A DNA stretch of 64,000 nucleotides from Paracoccus aestuariivivens (GCF_009711225.1 NZ_WMIE01000008.1:62001-126000), one strand, 5' to 3'; numbered from the stretch's first letter, positions 47,055-57,072 are shown. Made by a program: numbers and translations. The notes: a model not told the origin generated them from the sequence alone.

Positions 47055-48262
47055 GCTTCGATGTTGAAAAAATCCGCGCCGATTTCCCGATCCTCGGGCG
47101 GCAGGTGAACGGCCGCCCGCTGGTCTATCTGGACAATGGCGCTTCGGCCCAGAAGCCCCGACAGGTCATCGAGGCCATAACCCGCGCCTATTCCGACGAA
47201 TATGCCAATGTCCATCGCGGGCTGCATTTCCTGTCGAACCTCGCGACCGAGAATTACGAACGCGTGCGCTCGATCATCGCGCGCTTCCTGCATGCTCCGC
47301 ATGAAGACGAGGTGATCTTCACCTCGGGCGCGACCGAAGGGATCAACCTTGTCTCCTATGGTTGGGCCGCGCCGCGTCTGCAGGCTGGCGACGAGATCAT
47401 TGTCTCGGTGCTGGAGCATCACGCCAATATCGTGCCGTGGCATTTCCTGCGCGAGCGTCAGGGCGTTGTGCTGAAATGGGTCGAGCCTGAAGCCGATGGC
47501 TCACTGCCGCCCGAAAAGGTGCTGGCCGCCGTCGGTCCCAAGACCAAGCTGGTCGCCGTCACCCATATGTCGAACGTGACCGGCACCGTGGTCGATGTGG
47601 CCGCGATTGCGCGCGGGACCGATGTGCCGGTGCTGGTCGATGGAAGTCAGGCCTCGGTCCATATGCCGGTCGATGTGGCCAGCCTTGGTGTCGATTTCTA
47701 CTGCATCACCGGTCATAAGCTTTACGGCCCCTCGGGTTCGGGGGCGATCTGGATCAGCCGCGCGCGTCAGGCCGAGATGCGCCCCTTCATGGGTGGCGGC
47801 GACATGATCCGCACTGTCACGCGCGATAGCGTCGATTATGCCGATCCGCCCCTCCGGTTCGAGGCAGGCACCCCCGGCATCGTCAACCAGATCGGCCTTG
47901 GCGCCGCGCTGGAATACCTGATGGACCTTGGCATGGGGAACATCGCTGCGCATGAGAAAGTCTTGCGCGACTATGCCCGTGAACGTTTGCGCAGCCTCAA
48001 CTGGCTGAACGTGCAGGGCGACGCGGCAGACAAGGGTGCGATCTTCTCGATGACGATGGAAGGGGCGCATGCCCATGACATCTCGACGATTCTGGACAAG
48101 CGCGGCATTGCCGTCCGGGCCGGTTCGCATTGTGCAATGCCCCTGATGGAGTTCTACGGCGTCAACGCCACCGCCCGTGCCAGCTTCGCAATGTACAATA
48201 CCCGCGCCGAAGTTGACGCTTTGGTGGACGGACTGTCATTCTGTCGCGAGCTTTTCGCCTGA
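47051..48262 (+). CDS. sufS: Cysteine desulfurase SufS
   Basis: 403-residue group II desulfurase. LVYLDNGASAQKPRQVIEAI, YANVHRGLHFLSNLATENYE, VLEHHANIVPWHFL, and the PLP lysine ITGHKLYGPSGSG are typical. The active Cys is in RAGSHCAMPLMEFYG. Group II enzymes normally need SufE or SufU to accept sulfur; neither is found nearby. Last gene of the run; tRNA-Arg follows after 46 bases. Confidence 0.96.
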   Translation: MSFDVEKIRADFPILGRQVNGRPLVYLDNGASAQKPRQVIEAITRAYSDEYANVHRGLHFLSNLATENYERVRSIIARFLHAPHEDEVIFTSGATEGINLVSYGWAAPRLQAGDEIIVSVLEHHANIVPWHFLRERQGVVLKWVEPEADGSLPPEKVLAAVGPKTKLVAVTHMSNVTGTVVDVAAIARGTDVPVLVDGSQASVHMPVDVASLGVDFYCITGHKLYGPSGSGAIWISRARQAEMRPFMGGGDMIRTVTRDSVDYADPPLRFEAGTPGIVNQIGLGAALEYLMDLGMGNIAAHEKVLRDYARERLRSLNWLNVQGDAADKGAIFSMTMEGAHAHDISTILDKRGIAVRAGSHCAMPLMEFYGVNATARASFAMYNTRAEVDALVDGLSFCRELFA

Positions 48263-48308
48263 CACCCATTGCAGCGCCGCACGAATGCGGCTAAGCAGCG
48301 AGGGCGAT

Positions 48309-48385
<77 letters not shown>

Positions 48386-48545
48386 CTAAATCTCGTAAGA
48401 TCATATCGTTATGTGATCCACTACTGCGGTGATTGGAAATCGTATTTGTTACACGCAACAAGAACGCTCATTTCCTAGGTGTTATCTTAACATTCGCCGA
48501 CCTACGGGATTTCTCAAATGAACCCCGTAGGTTAATCGCCACGGG
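48386..48545. repeat. AT-richer gap with a 9-bp inverted repeat, possible IS end
   Basis: Composition is visibly richer in A+T than neighbouring genes. ACCTACGGG (48500-48508) and CCCGTAGGT (48524-48532) form an inverted repeat with a 15-base loop, about 40 bases before the transposase remnant. It may be an old insertion sequence terminus or a terminator after the tRNA. No promoter or gene recognised. Confidence 0.4.
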
Positions 48546-48880
48546 ATGACGAAACCCGCACCTGCCCGCAACCGGACGACAAACCGGAAATCAAATGGTG
48601 CGCCGTCAAGGCGCCATTGGTCCGGGCCCAACGGCGGACGCGCTGAAGCGGCGTGGTTCATTGCTGGTCTGGCAGGACAGGGACATGCTTGGTTGGCCCC
48701 CAAGGCTGATGGGCAGATACGTCACGTCGCTGATGATGGCTCGGCTGGAGAAGTATTTCGGATCGCTGACCGGCGACGTGCGGGGCATAGCCTGTTTTGC
48801 GAACGGAATCGTCTGCAAGAGCTTACCTGTCGCCGGCATGTCCCGTCTTTGACGTGCGGCGTCTTGAGGGAGGAGTTGAA
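48546..48880 (+). pseudogene. IS5-family transposase remnant, frameshifted
   Basis: Pieces of one IS5-type transposase N terminus can be read in order in two frames. MTKPAPARNRTTN (from 48546) is followed by DALKRRGSLLVWQDRDM in the frame starting at 48595, then AWLAPKADGQ back in the first frame, and finally FANGIVCKSLPVAGM, matching the RQTTGFVxSLLxLAGL block of the family. At least two frameshifts, no DDE catalytic region. About 110 of the usual 250-plus residues remain. It is a decayed insertion beside tRNA-Arg. Confidence 0.7.
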
Positions 48881-48922
48881 CGGCGAGCTACCATGATCTT
48901 TGTATAGGGCAGGTTCGTCTTT

Positions 48923-49105
48923 TTATTCACAATTCGAGGGCAGGCTGCCTCCTGCGGCCTCGCAAAGCGCATCAAACTGGACCCAGGCATTGCAGGTCGG
49001 ACATCCGGGGTCGCTTGGGTCGTTTGGATCCGGAGTGATCGGTTCTTTGCAACGCTCGCCCCACCACTTTGTTATGGCCTCTTCGATCAGATCAGTACTC
49101 TTCAT
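48923..49105 (-). CDS. Small Cys-rich ORF, hypothetical
   Basis: 60-residue product from ATG 49105. The N-terminal third is an amphipathic helix (KSTDLIEEAITKWWGERC), the middle is a Pro/Asp-rich linker (ITPDPNDPSDPG), and the C-terminal part has four Cys (CPTC, then two more before the end). The ribosome binding site is weak (AAGAAAAG). It is downstream of the desaturase gene on the same strand, 115 bases away, beyond an inverted repeat. The leader-linker-Cys layout is reminiscent of small secreted or modified peptides or metal knuckles, but no family is recognised and it may not be expressed. Confidence 0.35.
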   Translation of the reverse strand: MKSTDLIEEAITKWWGERCKEPITPDPNDPSDPGCPTCNAWVQFDALCEAAGGSLPSNCE

Positions 49106-49124
49106 GACTTTTCTTAGGCATAGG

Positions 49125-49168
49125 ATCGACACCCGCTTTTATCGAGCATTCGGAATGCGGGTGTCGAT
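49125..49168. repeat. 12-bp perfect inverted repeat downstream of the desaturase gene
   Basis: ATCGACACCCGC (49125-49136) and GCGGGTGTCGAT (49157-49168) are perfectly complementary. The 20-base loop holds a second small hairpin (GCATTC/GAATGC). It lies 53-96 bases past the desaturase stop. It may terminate the desaturase transcript, although no T run follows, or be a leftover of the neighbouring mobile element. Confidence 0.6.
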
Positions 49169-49220
49169 GCAGCGTCGTTACTGTTCACACGGACGGCGTG
49201 GTTGGCACCGCCCCGATATG

Positions 49221-50249
49221 TTACCGTGCTCCGTATAGCTGACGGGCCTCGCGGAACGACATCAGGCGGCACAGCTTTTCGTCCCAAAGGTGCAGGTTTA
49301 CCGAGCGCAGGCTTTCAAGCAGCGTCAGTCGTTGCGCCGATTCAAGTTCTGAATGGTCGCGCAGGATCTCGGGCAGGCGGTAGAAGGGGATGCGGCTATA
49401 CAAGTGGTGGACATGGTGGATGCCGATATTCGCCGACAGCCAGCGCAGCGGCTGGGGCAGGACGTAATGCGACGAACCGGCCAAGGCAGCCTCGTGCAAC
49501 TGCCAGTCGTCACCCTTGGACCAATGCGTGTCCTCGAACTGGTGCTGGACGTAGAACAGCCAGACACCGATCGTACCGGCCAGTATCGTCGTCGGCAGGA
49601 AGATCAGCAGAACCGGCATCGGGCCAGCCAGCCACAACATCAGGCCCAGAATCAGCGCCAGTACGACATTGGTGCCAAGCGCAGAAATCCAGAACTGGCG
49701 TCCTGATTGCATCAGACCGATGGGCAGGCGGTTTTGCAGCAAGAATAGATAGGCTGGCCCCAGTACAAACAGCACAAAGGGATGACGATACAGCCGGTAC
49801 ATCAAACGACCGAGCCTGTTGCGACCGTGATATTCTGCGACCGTCAGGGTCATCACATCGCCGATGCCGCGCTGGTCAAGATTGCCGTGCTGGGCGTGAT
49901 GCAGCGAATGGGTGCGCTTCCAAACGTCATAGGGCGTCAGCGTCAGCACTCCAAGGCAGCGGCCGACCCAGTCCTGAACGTTACGGTTCTTGAAAAACGA
50001 GGCATGGCCACAATCGTGCTGGATGCAGAACAGACGAACCAGAAACAGCCCGTTGATCAGTGCAATGCCGAAGGTCAGCCAATAGCTGATGCCCAGCGAG
50101 GCCCAGGCCAGCACCCAAAGTGCAACGAAGGGGACGATTGTTACCACCAACTCGATTATGCTGCGACGCGTGCTTGGCTCTCGGTACTTTGCCAATATCT
50201 GCACCCACTCCTTTGCCTGACGCGGAGTGGTCCTGTCCGAGTTGTTCAT
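49221..50249 (-). CDS. Fatty acid desaturase
   Basis: 342-residue membrane desaturase with the three histidine boxes: CIQHDCGHASFF, RTHSLHHAQHG and GIHHVHHLYSRIP (HDCGH, HxxHH, HxxHH). Four to five hydrophobic segments lie between. It resembles acyl-lipid desaturases that put double bonds in membrane fatty acids, with cold or membrane-fluidity adaptation as the usual role; position specificity is not readable. Its upstream gap (50250-50414) should hold the promoter. Confidence 0.9.
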   Translation of the reverse strand: MNNSDRTTPRQAKEWVQILAKYREPSTRRSIIELVVTIVPFVALWVLAWASLGISYWLTFGIALINGLFLVRLFCIQHDCGHASFFKNRNVQDWVGRCLGVLTLTPYDVWKRTHSLHHAQHGNLDQRGIGDVMTLTVAEYHGRNRLGRLMYRLYRHPFVLFVLGPAYLFLLQNRLPIGLMQSGRQFWISALGTNVVLALILGLMLWLAGPMPVLLIFLPTTILAGTIGVWLFYVQHQFEDTHWSKGDDWQLHEAALAGSSHYVLPQPLRWLSANIGIHHVHHLYSRIPFYRLPEILRDHSELESAQRLTLLESLRSVNLHLWDEKLCRLMSFREARQLYGAR

Positions 50250-50414
50250 AAATCCGCGCCCTTACGCCTGCTAGATAACCAGCGGGCGTTACCACGGATA
50301 GATGGGGTGCGATACGGGGCGAGAGGTGTTTTGCATAGTTGAGCGTTATAATCGGCAAATCTATGTCACCGACACGCTCAGATGATCAGCCCGCGCAAGC
50401 CGGATCTTGGTCTG

Positions 50415-50705
50415 TTACAGCGGCGCTGTCGTCGTGGTCGTCTCGGTCGCCGGTCCTTCGGCTGGAGTTCCGGCATTTCGTTCACGCCCACCTTCGTTTC
50501 GGCAGGCTGCGTTGGCGGCCTCGTCGCTCAGCGTGGCGGGTTTGGTCAATGCGCGATCCCATAGCACCATGTCACGGCGATAAAGCTGGCAGGTCACGTC
50601 ACCCGCCTCGGTTTTGACAGTGACGACCGGCGTTTCGTAATCCGCCGGATCGTTCGAGCATGCCGAGAAAGAAAGCAGTCCCAGAGCGAGGAAACCATAT
50701 TTCAT
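50415..50705 (-). CDS. Small putative lipoprotein
   Basis: 96-residue product from ATG 50705 (AAAGGA upstream). It begins with a lipoprotein signal and lipobox (KYGFLALGLLSFSAC, Cys15), then a short globular part with two more Cys (VTCQLYRRDMVLWDRAL, AANAACRNEG) and a Thr-rich tail. ATG 50723 is a less likely start. Unknown function. Confidence 0.7.
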   Translation of the reverse strand: MKYGFLALGLLSFSACSNDPADYETPVVTVKTEAGDVTCQLYRRDMVLWDRALTKPATLSDEAANAACRNEGGRERNAGTPAEGPATETTTTTAPL

Positions 50706-50896
50706 CGCGGTGATTCCTTTCATGAATGCAATGCCCTCAGGTTGGTTATTTGTATAATTTGCACAAGAAAAAATGTGACCAATCCGTAGGTTTGCCCAAG
50801 ATGCCTGCGGGAATTTGGGAAAAGCCGTAGGGATTGCAGCGAAAAGCGGCCCGAAATGGGCCGCTGATCTAGGTCTTGCACCGTTTGCCGCTTGCT
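50706..50896. other. Gap upstream of the small lipoprotein gene
   Basis: 191 bases between the lipoprotein start and the M20 peptidase stop on the same strand. It is A+T-richer near 50750 (TATTTGTATAATTTGCAC), which may contain the lipoprotein promoter. Nothing definite. Confidence 0.3.
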
Positions 50897-52282
50897 TCAG
50901 GTCAGCGCGGCCAGAATACGTGCCCAACTGCGCGCGCCCTTGGCGAAGCTGTCGAGGTCGTATTTCTCATTCGGAGAGTGGATGCGGTCGTCGTCGCGTC
51001 CAAATCCGATCAACATCGAATCCATACCGAGGATTTCCTTGAAGTCTCCGGCAATGGGGATTGATCCACCCGCACCAATATAGGCGGCCTCGCGGCTCCA
51101 TTCGTCCGACAATGCTGCTTTGGCCAAGCCGAAGGCAGGGTCCGAGATGTCCATCCGGCTGGCAGGGCTTGCGCCATGAGCCTCGAATTCAACCGTGCAA
51201 TCATCGGGCAGGGCGTTGCGGATGTGCGCGCGGAAGGCCTCGCGGATTTTTTGCGGATCTTGCGTTCCGGTCAGGCGGAAGCTGACCTTGGCGCGTGCCT
51301 CGGCGGGCAGGACCGTCTTGAAGCCGTCTCCGGTATAGCCGCCGGTGATGCCGTTGATCTCGAATGTCGGCCGGTTCCAGACCATTTCGAGTCCGGTGCG
51401 GCCGGTTTCGCCGACGGGATGTCTCAAACCGACCCGCGACAGGTATTCCGAGGGATCGAAGCCCAGATCATCCCAATCCGAGCGCAATTCGTCGGACAGA
51501 TCTTCGACGCCGTCGTAAAAACCGGGCAGCGTCACGCGACCCTTCGCGTCCTTGACCGTTGCCAACGCGTTGACCAGCAACTGGATCGGGTTTGCGGCCA
51601 GCCCTCCGAAGCTGCCCGAATGCAGGTCGCGGTCGGCGGCGCGAATGATGATCTCGTCCCCGTACAAGCCGCGCAATTGCGTGGTGATGGCGGGGCGTCC
51701 GTCCGCATACATGCTGGTGTCGCAGATCATCGCGATTCCTGCGCGCAACTCGTCGGCGTTCTCGTGCAGGAAGGGGCGAAGGCTGGGCGAGCCGGATTCT
51801 TCCTCGCCTTCGAACAGCAGGACCAGATCGGTGGGCAGGCTGCCATGGACCTCTTTCCACGCACGGAAGGCTTCAACAAAAGTCATCAGCTGCCCTTTGT
51901 CATCTGCCGCGCCACGCGCACGGATGACCTTGCCCGCGGGCGCGTCCTGAACTTCCGGTTCGAATGGCGGGCGGTCCCAAAGATTCAGCGGATCGACCGG
52001 CTGGACATCGTAATGGCCGTAGAACAGCAGCGCTCTGCGGTCACCTTTTGGCGAATGCGCGACGACCATCGGATGGCCGGTCGTGTCGCGGACCGAGGCA
52101 TCGAACCCGAGTGAAGCCAGTTCGTCGCGCAGCCATTCGGCGGCGCGCCGGACGTCGCCTTTATGTGCCGGATCGGTCGAGATCGAAGGGATGCGCAGGA
52201 ACTCCAACAGCCGCTGCAAGGCCTGTGGCAGACCTTTGTCGAGCGTTGAAAGAACTTCGCCGATTCTTGTATTATCCTGCAT
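50897..52282 (-). CDS. M20 family metallopeptidase (dipeptidase)
   Basis: 461-residue zinc peptidase of the M20/ArgE/CNDP-like group. Metal-binding stretches [27 protein letters not shown] (Asp bridge) and [14 protein letters not shown] (general base and ligand Glu). The dimerisation domain contains the arginine-rich [19 protein letters not shown], and the C terminus has [12 protein letters not shown]. Typical members hydrolyse dipeptides. ATG 52282 is the family-like start, divergent from hemA across 168 bases. Confidence 0.93.
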   Translation of the reverse strand: MQDNTRIGEVLSTLDKGLPQALQRLLEFLRIPSISTDPAHKGDVRRAAEWLRDELASLGFDASVRDTTGHPMVVAHSPKGDRRALLFYGHYDVQPVDPLNLWDRPPFEPEVQDAPAGKVIRARGAADDKGQLMTFVEAFRAWKEVHGSLPTDLVLLFEGEEESGSPSLRPFLHENADELRAGIAMICDTSMYADGRPAITTQLRGLYGDEIIIRAADRDLHSGSFGGLAANPIQLLVNALATVKDAKGRVTLPGFYDGVEDLSDELRSDWDDLGFDPSEYLSRVGLRHPVGETGRTGLEMVWNRPTFEINGITGGYTGDGFKTVLPAEARAKVSFRLTGTQDPQKIREAFRAHIRNALPDDCTVEFEAHGASPASRMDISDPAFGLAKAALSDEWSREAAYIGAGGSIPIAGDFKEILGMDSMLIGFGRDDDRIHSPNEKYDLDSFAKGARSWARILAALT

Positions 52283-52369
52283 ATTTTGCCTTTCTCGATT
52301 GAATTTCTCAGAGAAATCCAGTGGTCCCATGGTCGTAATGCGACATTTTGCCTCTATATTTCCGTTGGT

Positions 52370-52383
52370 TTGACACGTATCAA
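52370..52383 (+). promoter_or_regulatory. FNR/FnrL-type box upstream of hemA
   Basis: TTGAC-ACGT-ATCAA matches the FNR consensus TTGAT-N4-ATCAA at 9 of 10 defined positions. It is centred 74 bases before the hemA ATG in the 168-base divergent gap with the M20 gene. In Rhodobacter, hemA is known to be controlled by FnrL, so oxygen-linked control of tetrapyrrole synthesis is likely here. Confidence 0.78.
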
Positions 52384-52450
52384 GTCAACACCCGCGGGAT
52401 CATGCAAAGATCTCCCAAGCAAGCACGTTCTAGCAAGGCAAGGGACGCAG

Positions 52451-53680
52451 ATGGACTATTCGGCCGCCCTCGATCAGGCAATCGGGAAGCTGCATGAGGA
52501 AGGCCGCTACCGGACTTTCATTGATATCGAGCGGCGTAAGGGCGCGTTTCCGCATGCGATCTGGACCCGTCCCGACGGAACCGAGACACAGATCACCGTT
52601 TGGTGTGGCAATGACTATCTGGGCATGGGCCAACATCCCGCAGTCCTGAACGCCATGCACGAGGCGTTGGACGCGACCGGCGCAGGCTCGGGCGGGACGC
52701 GCAATATTTCCGGCACTACGGTTTACCACAAGCGCCTTGAGGCCGAGATCGCGGATCTGCACGGCAAAGAGGCCGCGCTTGTCTTCTCAAGTGCTTACAT
52801 CGCCAACGACGCGACACTTTCGACGCTGCGCAAGTTGTTCCCCGGATTGATCATCTATTCTGATGCGTTGAACCATGCCTCGATGATCGAGGGGATCAAG
52901 CGTTTCGACGGCGCTAAGCGCATCTTCCGTCACAATGACGTGGCCCATCTGCGTGAATTGCTTGAGGCCGACGATCCGGACGCCCCCAAACTGATCGCGT
53001 TCGAGTCGATTTACTCGATGGACGGTGATTTCGGTCCCATCGCCGCGATCTGCGATCTGGCCGACGAATTCAATGCGCTGACCTATCTGGACGAGGTTCA
53101 TGCCGTGGGCATGTACGGTCCGCGTGGCGGTGGTGTCGCTGAACGCGACAATCTGGCCGACCGTATCGATATTTTCAACGGCACGTTGGGCAAGGCATTC
53201 GGTGTATTCGGCGGTTATATCGCCGCAACCGCGAAGATGGTGGATGCGATCCGGTCATACGCACCCGGCTTCATCTTCACGACTTCGATACCGCCGGCGG
53301 TGGCTGCGGGGGCGGCTGCCTCGATCGCGCTCCTGAAAACCGCCGAGGGGCAGGCGCTGCGCGACAAGCAGCAATTGCACGCCCGCATTCTCAAGATGCG
53401 CCTGCGCGGTCTGGGCATGCCGATCATGGATCATGGCAGCCACATCGTTCCGGTGCATGTCGGTCATCCGGTTCACTGTAAGGCATTGTCCGATATGCTT
53501 CTTGCCGATTTCGGTATTTATGTGCAGCCGATCAACTTCCCGACCGTGCCGCGCGGAACCGAGCGTTTGCGCTTCACGCCGTCGCCGGTTCACACGCCGG
53601 ATGAAATTGATGCTCTTGTCCGGGCAATGGATGCGCTGTGGTCGCAGTGCAAGCTCAACCGTTCATCGAACGTTGCCTGA
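52451..53680 (+). CDS. hemA: 5-aminolevulinate synthase
   Basis: 409-residue PLP enzyme joining glycine and succinyl-CoA, the Shemin-pathway entry to heme. [64 protein letters not shown] and [16 protein letters not shown] are typical; the PLP lysine is in [15 protein letters not shown] near residue 248. The ATG at 52451 was selected over a longer frame crossing the promoter; the family begins [11 protein letters not shown]. An FNR-type box lies upstream. Confidence 0.97.
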   Translation: MDYSAALDQAIGKLHEEGRYRTFIDIERRKGAFPHAIWTRPDGTETQITVWCGNDYLGMGQHPAVLNAMHEALDATGAGSGGTRNISGTTVYHKRLEAEIADLHGKEAALVFSSAYIANDATLSTLRKLFPGLIIYSDALNHASMIEGIKRFDGAKRIFRHNDVAHLRELLEADDPDAPKLIAFESIYSMDGDFGPIAAICDLADEFNALTYLDEVHAVGMYGPRGGGVAERDNLADRIDIFNGTLGKAFGVFGGYIAATAKMVDAIRSYAPGFIFTTSIPPAVAAGAAASIALLKTAEGQALRDKQQLHARILKMRLRGLGMPIMDHGSHIVPVHVGHPVHCKALSDMLLADFGIYVQPINFPTVPRGTERLRFTPSPVHTPDEIDALVRAMDALWSQCKLNRSSNVA

Positions 53681-53821
53681 GAGTTGTTGAGGGGTGATAA
53701 CCTCTCGCGCCCGTGATAACCTTCTATTAATGAAGCTGTGGCAACCTTCCGATTCGGAAGGCTAGGGCAGTAAGAAAAACAATGGGGCGGCGGAATGATC
53801 GGGCTGAGGGGGAGTTCCCCA

Positions 53822-55021
53822 ATGCAGCATGATGAACAGGCGGTGAACCCGCCAGGCTCGGAAGAAGCCGAAATTCGGCTCGGCGACCTGATGCGGGGCG
53901 AACGCGCCACGATGGGCAAGTCGCTATTGGACGTGCAGCGCGAGTTGCGGATCCGGGCATCTTATGTTGCCGCAATCGAAAATTGCGACATCTCGGCTTT
54001 TGACGCACCCAGCTTTATCGCTGGGTACGTGCGCTCTTATGCGCGCTATCTTGGCATGGATTCCGACTGGACCTTCCGGCGCTTTTGTCAGGAATCGGGC
54101 TTCAAGCCGACGCATGGCATGGCTCCGGCGGCGTCCGGACCCAAACCCCAGCGCCGTCCCTCCGATCCGGCCGAGGCTTTGGCCAACCCGCATCCGATTT
54201 TCCTACCCAAACCCGAGAGCATGTGGTCCTCGATCGAGCCGCGCGCAATCGGCTCGTTTCTGGTCATGGCGGTGCTGGCTTGCGGGCTGGGCTACGGCGG
54301 ATGGTCGGTCCTGCAAGAGGTCCAGAAGGTCAATCTGACCCCCGGTGAGCAAGCGCCCGGCGTCATCGCTTCGCTTGATCCCGTGCAAGACGCGGCCGAG
54401 CCTGAAACCGTCGATTCGGCGCAGGTGAATCTGCCGCGCCCCGAGGGGATCGACCGTACTTACCGTCCGCAGGCGCTTGAGGTGCCGGTTCTGGTCGCGC
54501 GTGACGGTCCGATTTCGGCGATCGATCCGGGGCTGAAATCGCCGGCGATGCAGCCCGAAACACGGATCGCTGCGACCAGTCCTGCGCAATCGGCGGTGGC
54601 GGATCAGGTCTTTGGACCGGAAATGCCGCAAAAACTGGCGGCGGTTCGGACGGTGGCTCCGGATCTCGCGGGCGTCGAATTGCTGGCTGCCCGACCGGCC
54701 TGGGTGCGTGTTACCTCGGCGGACGGAACGGTGCTGCTGGAAAAAACCATGGATGCGGGCGAACGCTTCGCGTTGCCCAAGCTGGAAGCCGCACCCGTCC
54801 TTCGCACCGGCAATTCCGGCGCGGTCTATTTTGCGGTGAACGGTCAAACCTATGGTCCTGCTGCGCCGGGGCCTAAGATCGTCAAGAATGTCGAACTTTC
54901 TCCTGAGGCGGTGACGGCCAAATTCGCATTGGCCGACCCTGCCAAGGATCCCGAGCTTGCTTCGATGATCGCGGTGGCTTCGGCCGCCCCGACGGCCTCG
55001 ACCGCCGAGGTCGAGGACTAG
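53822..55021 (+). CDS. RodZ-like helix-turn-helix membrane protein (DUF4115)
   Basis: 399-residue protein: N-terminal HTH_25 ([33 protein letters not shown]), a Pro-rich linker, one transmembrane helix at about 143-162 ([17 protein letters not shown]), and a periplasmic region ending in a DUF4115 domain ([27 protein letters not shown]). This is the RodZ layout. RodZ joins MreB to the cell-wall elongation machinery; function is inferred from architecture. ATG 53822 has GGGGGAG upstream; ATG 53795 is an alternative. Upstream of ispG, as often in alphaproteobacteria. Confidence 0.82.
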   Translation: MQHDEQAVNPPGSEEAEIRLGDLMRGERATMGKSLLDVQRELRIRASYVAAIENCDISAFDAPSFIAGYVRSYARYLGMDSDWTFRRFCQESGFKPTHGMAPAASGPKPQRRPSDPAEALANPHPIFLPKPESMWSSIEPRAIGSFLVMAVLACGLGYGGWSVLQEVQKVNLTPGEQAPGVIASLDPVQDAAEPETVDSAQVNLPRPEGIDRTYRPQALEVPVLVARDGPISAIDPGLKSPAMQPETRIAATSPAQSAVADQVFGPEMPQKLAAVRTVAPDLAGVELLAARPAWVRVTSADGTVLLEKTMDAGERFALPKLEAAPVLRTGNSGAVYFAVNGQTYGPAAPGPKIVKNVELSPEAVTAKFALADPAKDPELASMIAVASAAPTASTAEVED

Positions 55022-55052
55022 GCGCACACTTATTTGCTTGCCGTGAAACCGA

Positions 55053-55076
55053 CGCGCCGGGTTGTTCCCCGGCGCG
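55053..55076 (+). other. Perfect GC-rich hairpin between the RodZ-like gene and ispG
   Basis: CGCGCCGGG (55053-55061) pairs with CCCGGCGCG (55068-55076) around TTGTTC in the 107-base gap. No T run. Similar hairpins occur at several gene ends in this window (for example 63439-63463). Confidence 0.55.
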
Positions 55077-55128
55077 CATCAGCCTATGTCTGACGCAACA
55101 AGATTTCGCGCTGCAAAAGGCCCTCGCC

Positions 55129-56256
55129 ATGTCGCTTAACCCGATCCGTCCTTGGCGCAATATCGAACGGCGCAAATCCCGCCAGATCATGGTCGGGCGC
55201 GTGCCGGTGGGTGGTGACGCCCCGATCAGTGTCCAGACCATGACGAACACGGACACCAGCGACGTCCGCGGCACGCTTGACCAGATCATCCGTGCCGCCG
55301 ATGTCGGAGCGGATATCGTTCGCGTCTCGACACCCGACGAATCCTCGACCCGCGCCCTACGCGAGATCTGCCGCGAAAGCCCCGTTCCCATCGTCGCTGA
55401 TATCCACTTTCACTACCGCCGCGCGATCGAGGCGGCCGAGGCTGGTGCTGCCTGTCTCCGGATCAATCCCGGCAATATCGGTGATGCCAACCGCGTGCGT
55501 GAGGTCATCAAGGCCGCAAGGGACCACGGTTGTTCGATCCGGATCGGCGTGAACGCGGGCAGCCTTGAAAAGCATCTGCTTGAGAAGTACGGAGAGCCGT
55601 GCCCCGATGCGATGGTCGAATCCGGCCTCGATCACATCAAGTTGCTGCAAGACAACGATTTCCACGAATTCAAGATCAGCGTAAAGGCCTCGGATGTCTT
55701 CCTTGCCGCCGCAGCTTACCAGCAACTTGCCGACGCGACCGATGCCCCGATCCATCTTGGCATCACCGAAGCAGGTGGCCTTGTCGCCGGTACGGTGAAA
55801 TCGGCCATCGGACTTGGCAATCTGCTGTGGATGGGGATCGGCGACACGATCCGCGTCAGCCTTTCGGCGGACCCGGTCGAGGAGGTCAAGGTCGGCTTCG
55901 AGATCCTCAAGTCACTTGGCCTGCGTACGCGCGGCGTTCAGATCATTTCCTGCCCCAGCTGCGCCCGTCAGGGTTTCGACGTCATCAAGACCGTCGAGGT
56001 TCTCGAAAAGCGGCTCGAGCATATCAAGACTCCGATGAGCCTTTCGATCATCGGTTGCGTGGTGAATGGCCCCGGCGAGGCTCTGATGACCGATATCGGT
56101 TTCACCGGCGGCGGGGCCGGATCGGGGATGGTGTATCTGACCGGAAAACAGGACCATAAGATGTCGAACGATCAGATGGTCGATCACATCGTCGAGCTGG
56201 TCGAGAAACGAGCCGCCGAACTGGCCGCCGCCGAGGCTGCTCAGGCAGCCGAGTAA
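55129..56256 (+). CDS. ispG: 4-hydroxy-3-methylbut-2-enyl diphosphate synthase (IspG/GcpE)
   Basis: 375-residue 4Fe-4S enzyme of the MEP isoprenoid pathway, reducing MEcPP to HMBPP. The N-terminal [28 protein letters not shown] region and [29 protein letters not shown] belong to the TIM barrel. The cluster ligands are in the C-terminal part: ISCPSCARQ (CPxC) and [17 protein letters not shown] is invariant in the family. Confidence 0.97.
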   Translation: MSLNPIRPWRNIERRKSRQIMVGRVPVGGDAPISVQTMTNTDTSDVRGTLDQIIRAADVGADIVRVSTPDESSTRALREICRESPVPIVADIHFHYRRAIEAAEAGAACLRINPGNIGDANRVREVIKAARDHGCSIRIGVNAGSLEKHLLEKYGEPCPDAMVESGLDHIKLLQDNDFHEFKISVKASDVFLAAAAYQQLADATDAPIHLGITEAGGLVAGTVKSAIGLGNLLWMGIGDTIRVSLSADPVEEVKVGFEILKSLGLRTRGVQIISCPSCARQGFDVIKTVEVLEKRLEHIKTPMSLSIIGCVVNGPGEALMTDIGFTGGGAGSGMVYLTGKQDHKMSNDQMVDHIVELVEKRAAELAAAEAAQAAE

Positions 56257-56280
56257 GACGTCACACCACTGGAACGATCC

Positions 56281-56307
56281 GTGCCGCGCCCGCAAAAGGC
56301 GCGGCAC
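56281..56307. terminator. GC-rich hairpin between convergent ispG and DsbA-like gene
   Basis: GTGCCGCGCC (56281-56290) pairs perfectly with GGCGCGGCAC (56298-56307) around CGCAAAA, in the 63-base gap between two stops. Only a short A/T patch follows, so termination would depend on the strong stem. Confidence 0.6.
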
Positions 56308-56319
56308 GAAAATTTCGGC

Positions 56320-57072
56320 TCAGCCTTGCTTCTTTGCGGTCCGTGCGCGAGCGATCGCACCGTCGAGGCCATCGGCCGGAACGCCGCGCAGCATTTCCCC
56401 TTCGATAATGAAGGTCGGCGTGCCCATGATGCGCATCTGCTCGGCCAGTTGATGGTTCTTGCGCAAAACGGCCGAGACTTCTTCGGTGTTCATCCGGTTT
56501 AGGACTGCGGTTCGGTCGACAGACAGTTCGTCGGCCAGCTTGCCCAGAGTTTCCAGATTGACCGGACCGCGCGACTCCATCAGCGCATCATGCGCCTTCT
56601 TGTATGGCTCGGCTCCGGCCTCTTGCAGCACGGCCACGGTGAAACGCGCTGCGAGGTCGCTTTCCTGTGTCAGGATCGGGAATTCCTTGACGATCCAGCG
56701 GATATTGCCATCGGCCGCGATCAGCTCTTCAAGCTCGGGATGGACTTTTTTGCAGACGCCGCAGCGGTAATCGACAAACTCGACCATCGTGATGTCGCCA
56801 TCCGGATTGCCGCCAATCCAGCTATGGCCGTCGTTGAAGATAGCTTCGCGGTTGTTCGTGACCAGAAGCTTGTCATTCTTGGATTCGTCAGCGACGCGGC
56901 GCTCTTCAAGGACGTTGATCGCTTCGACCAGCACATTCGGGTTCGCCATCAGGTATTCGCGCACCGCTTCGCCGAAGGCTGCTTTTTCGGTCTCCGTCAT
57001 GCTGGCGGGGTCGAATGCCAAGGCGGGCAGGGTGGTCGCGGCAAGGGCCGCCGCGGTCAGAATGGCTTTCAT
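56320..57072 (-). CDS. DsbA family thiol-disulfide oxidoreductase
   Basis: 250-residue periplasmic thioredoxin-fold protein. The signal peptide (KAILTAAALAATTLPALA) ends before FDPASM. A helical N-terminal segment of about 75 residues precedes the active site DYRCGVCKKVHPE (CGVC, near residue 102) and cis-proline loop IMGTPTFIIEG. This is the DsbA/DsbG-like, Rhodobacteraceae type. ATG 57072 has AAAGGA upstream; an ATG at 57087 is less likely. Confidence 0.92.
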   Translation of the reverse strand: MKAILTAAALAATTLPALAFDPASMTETEKAAFGEAVREYLMANPNVLVEAINVLEERRVADESKNDKLLVTNNREAIFNDGHSWIGGNPDGDITMVEFVDYRCGVCKKVHPELEELIAADGNIRWIVKEFPILTQESDLAARFTVAVLQEAGAEPYKKAHDALMESRGPVNLETLGKLADELSVDRTAVLNRMNTEEVSAVLRKNHQLAEQMRIMGTPTFIIEGEMLRGVPADGLDGAIARARTAKKQG

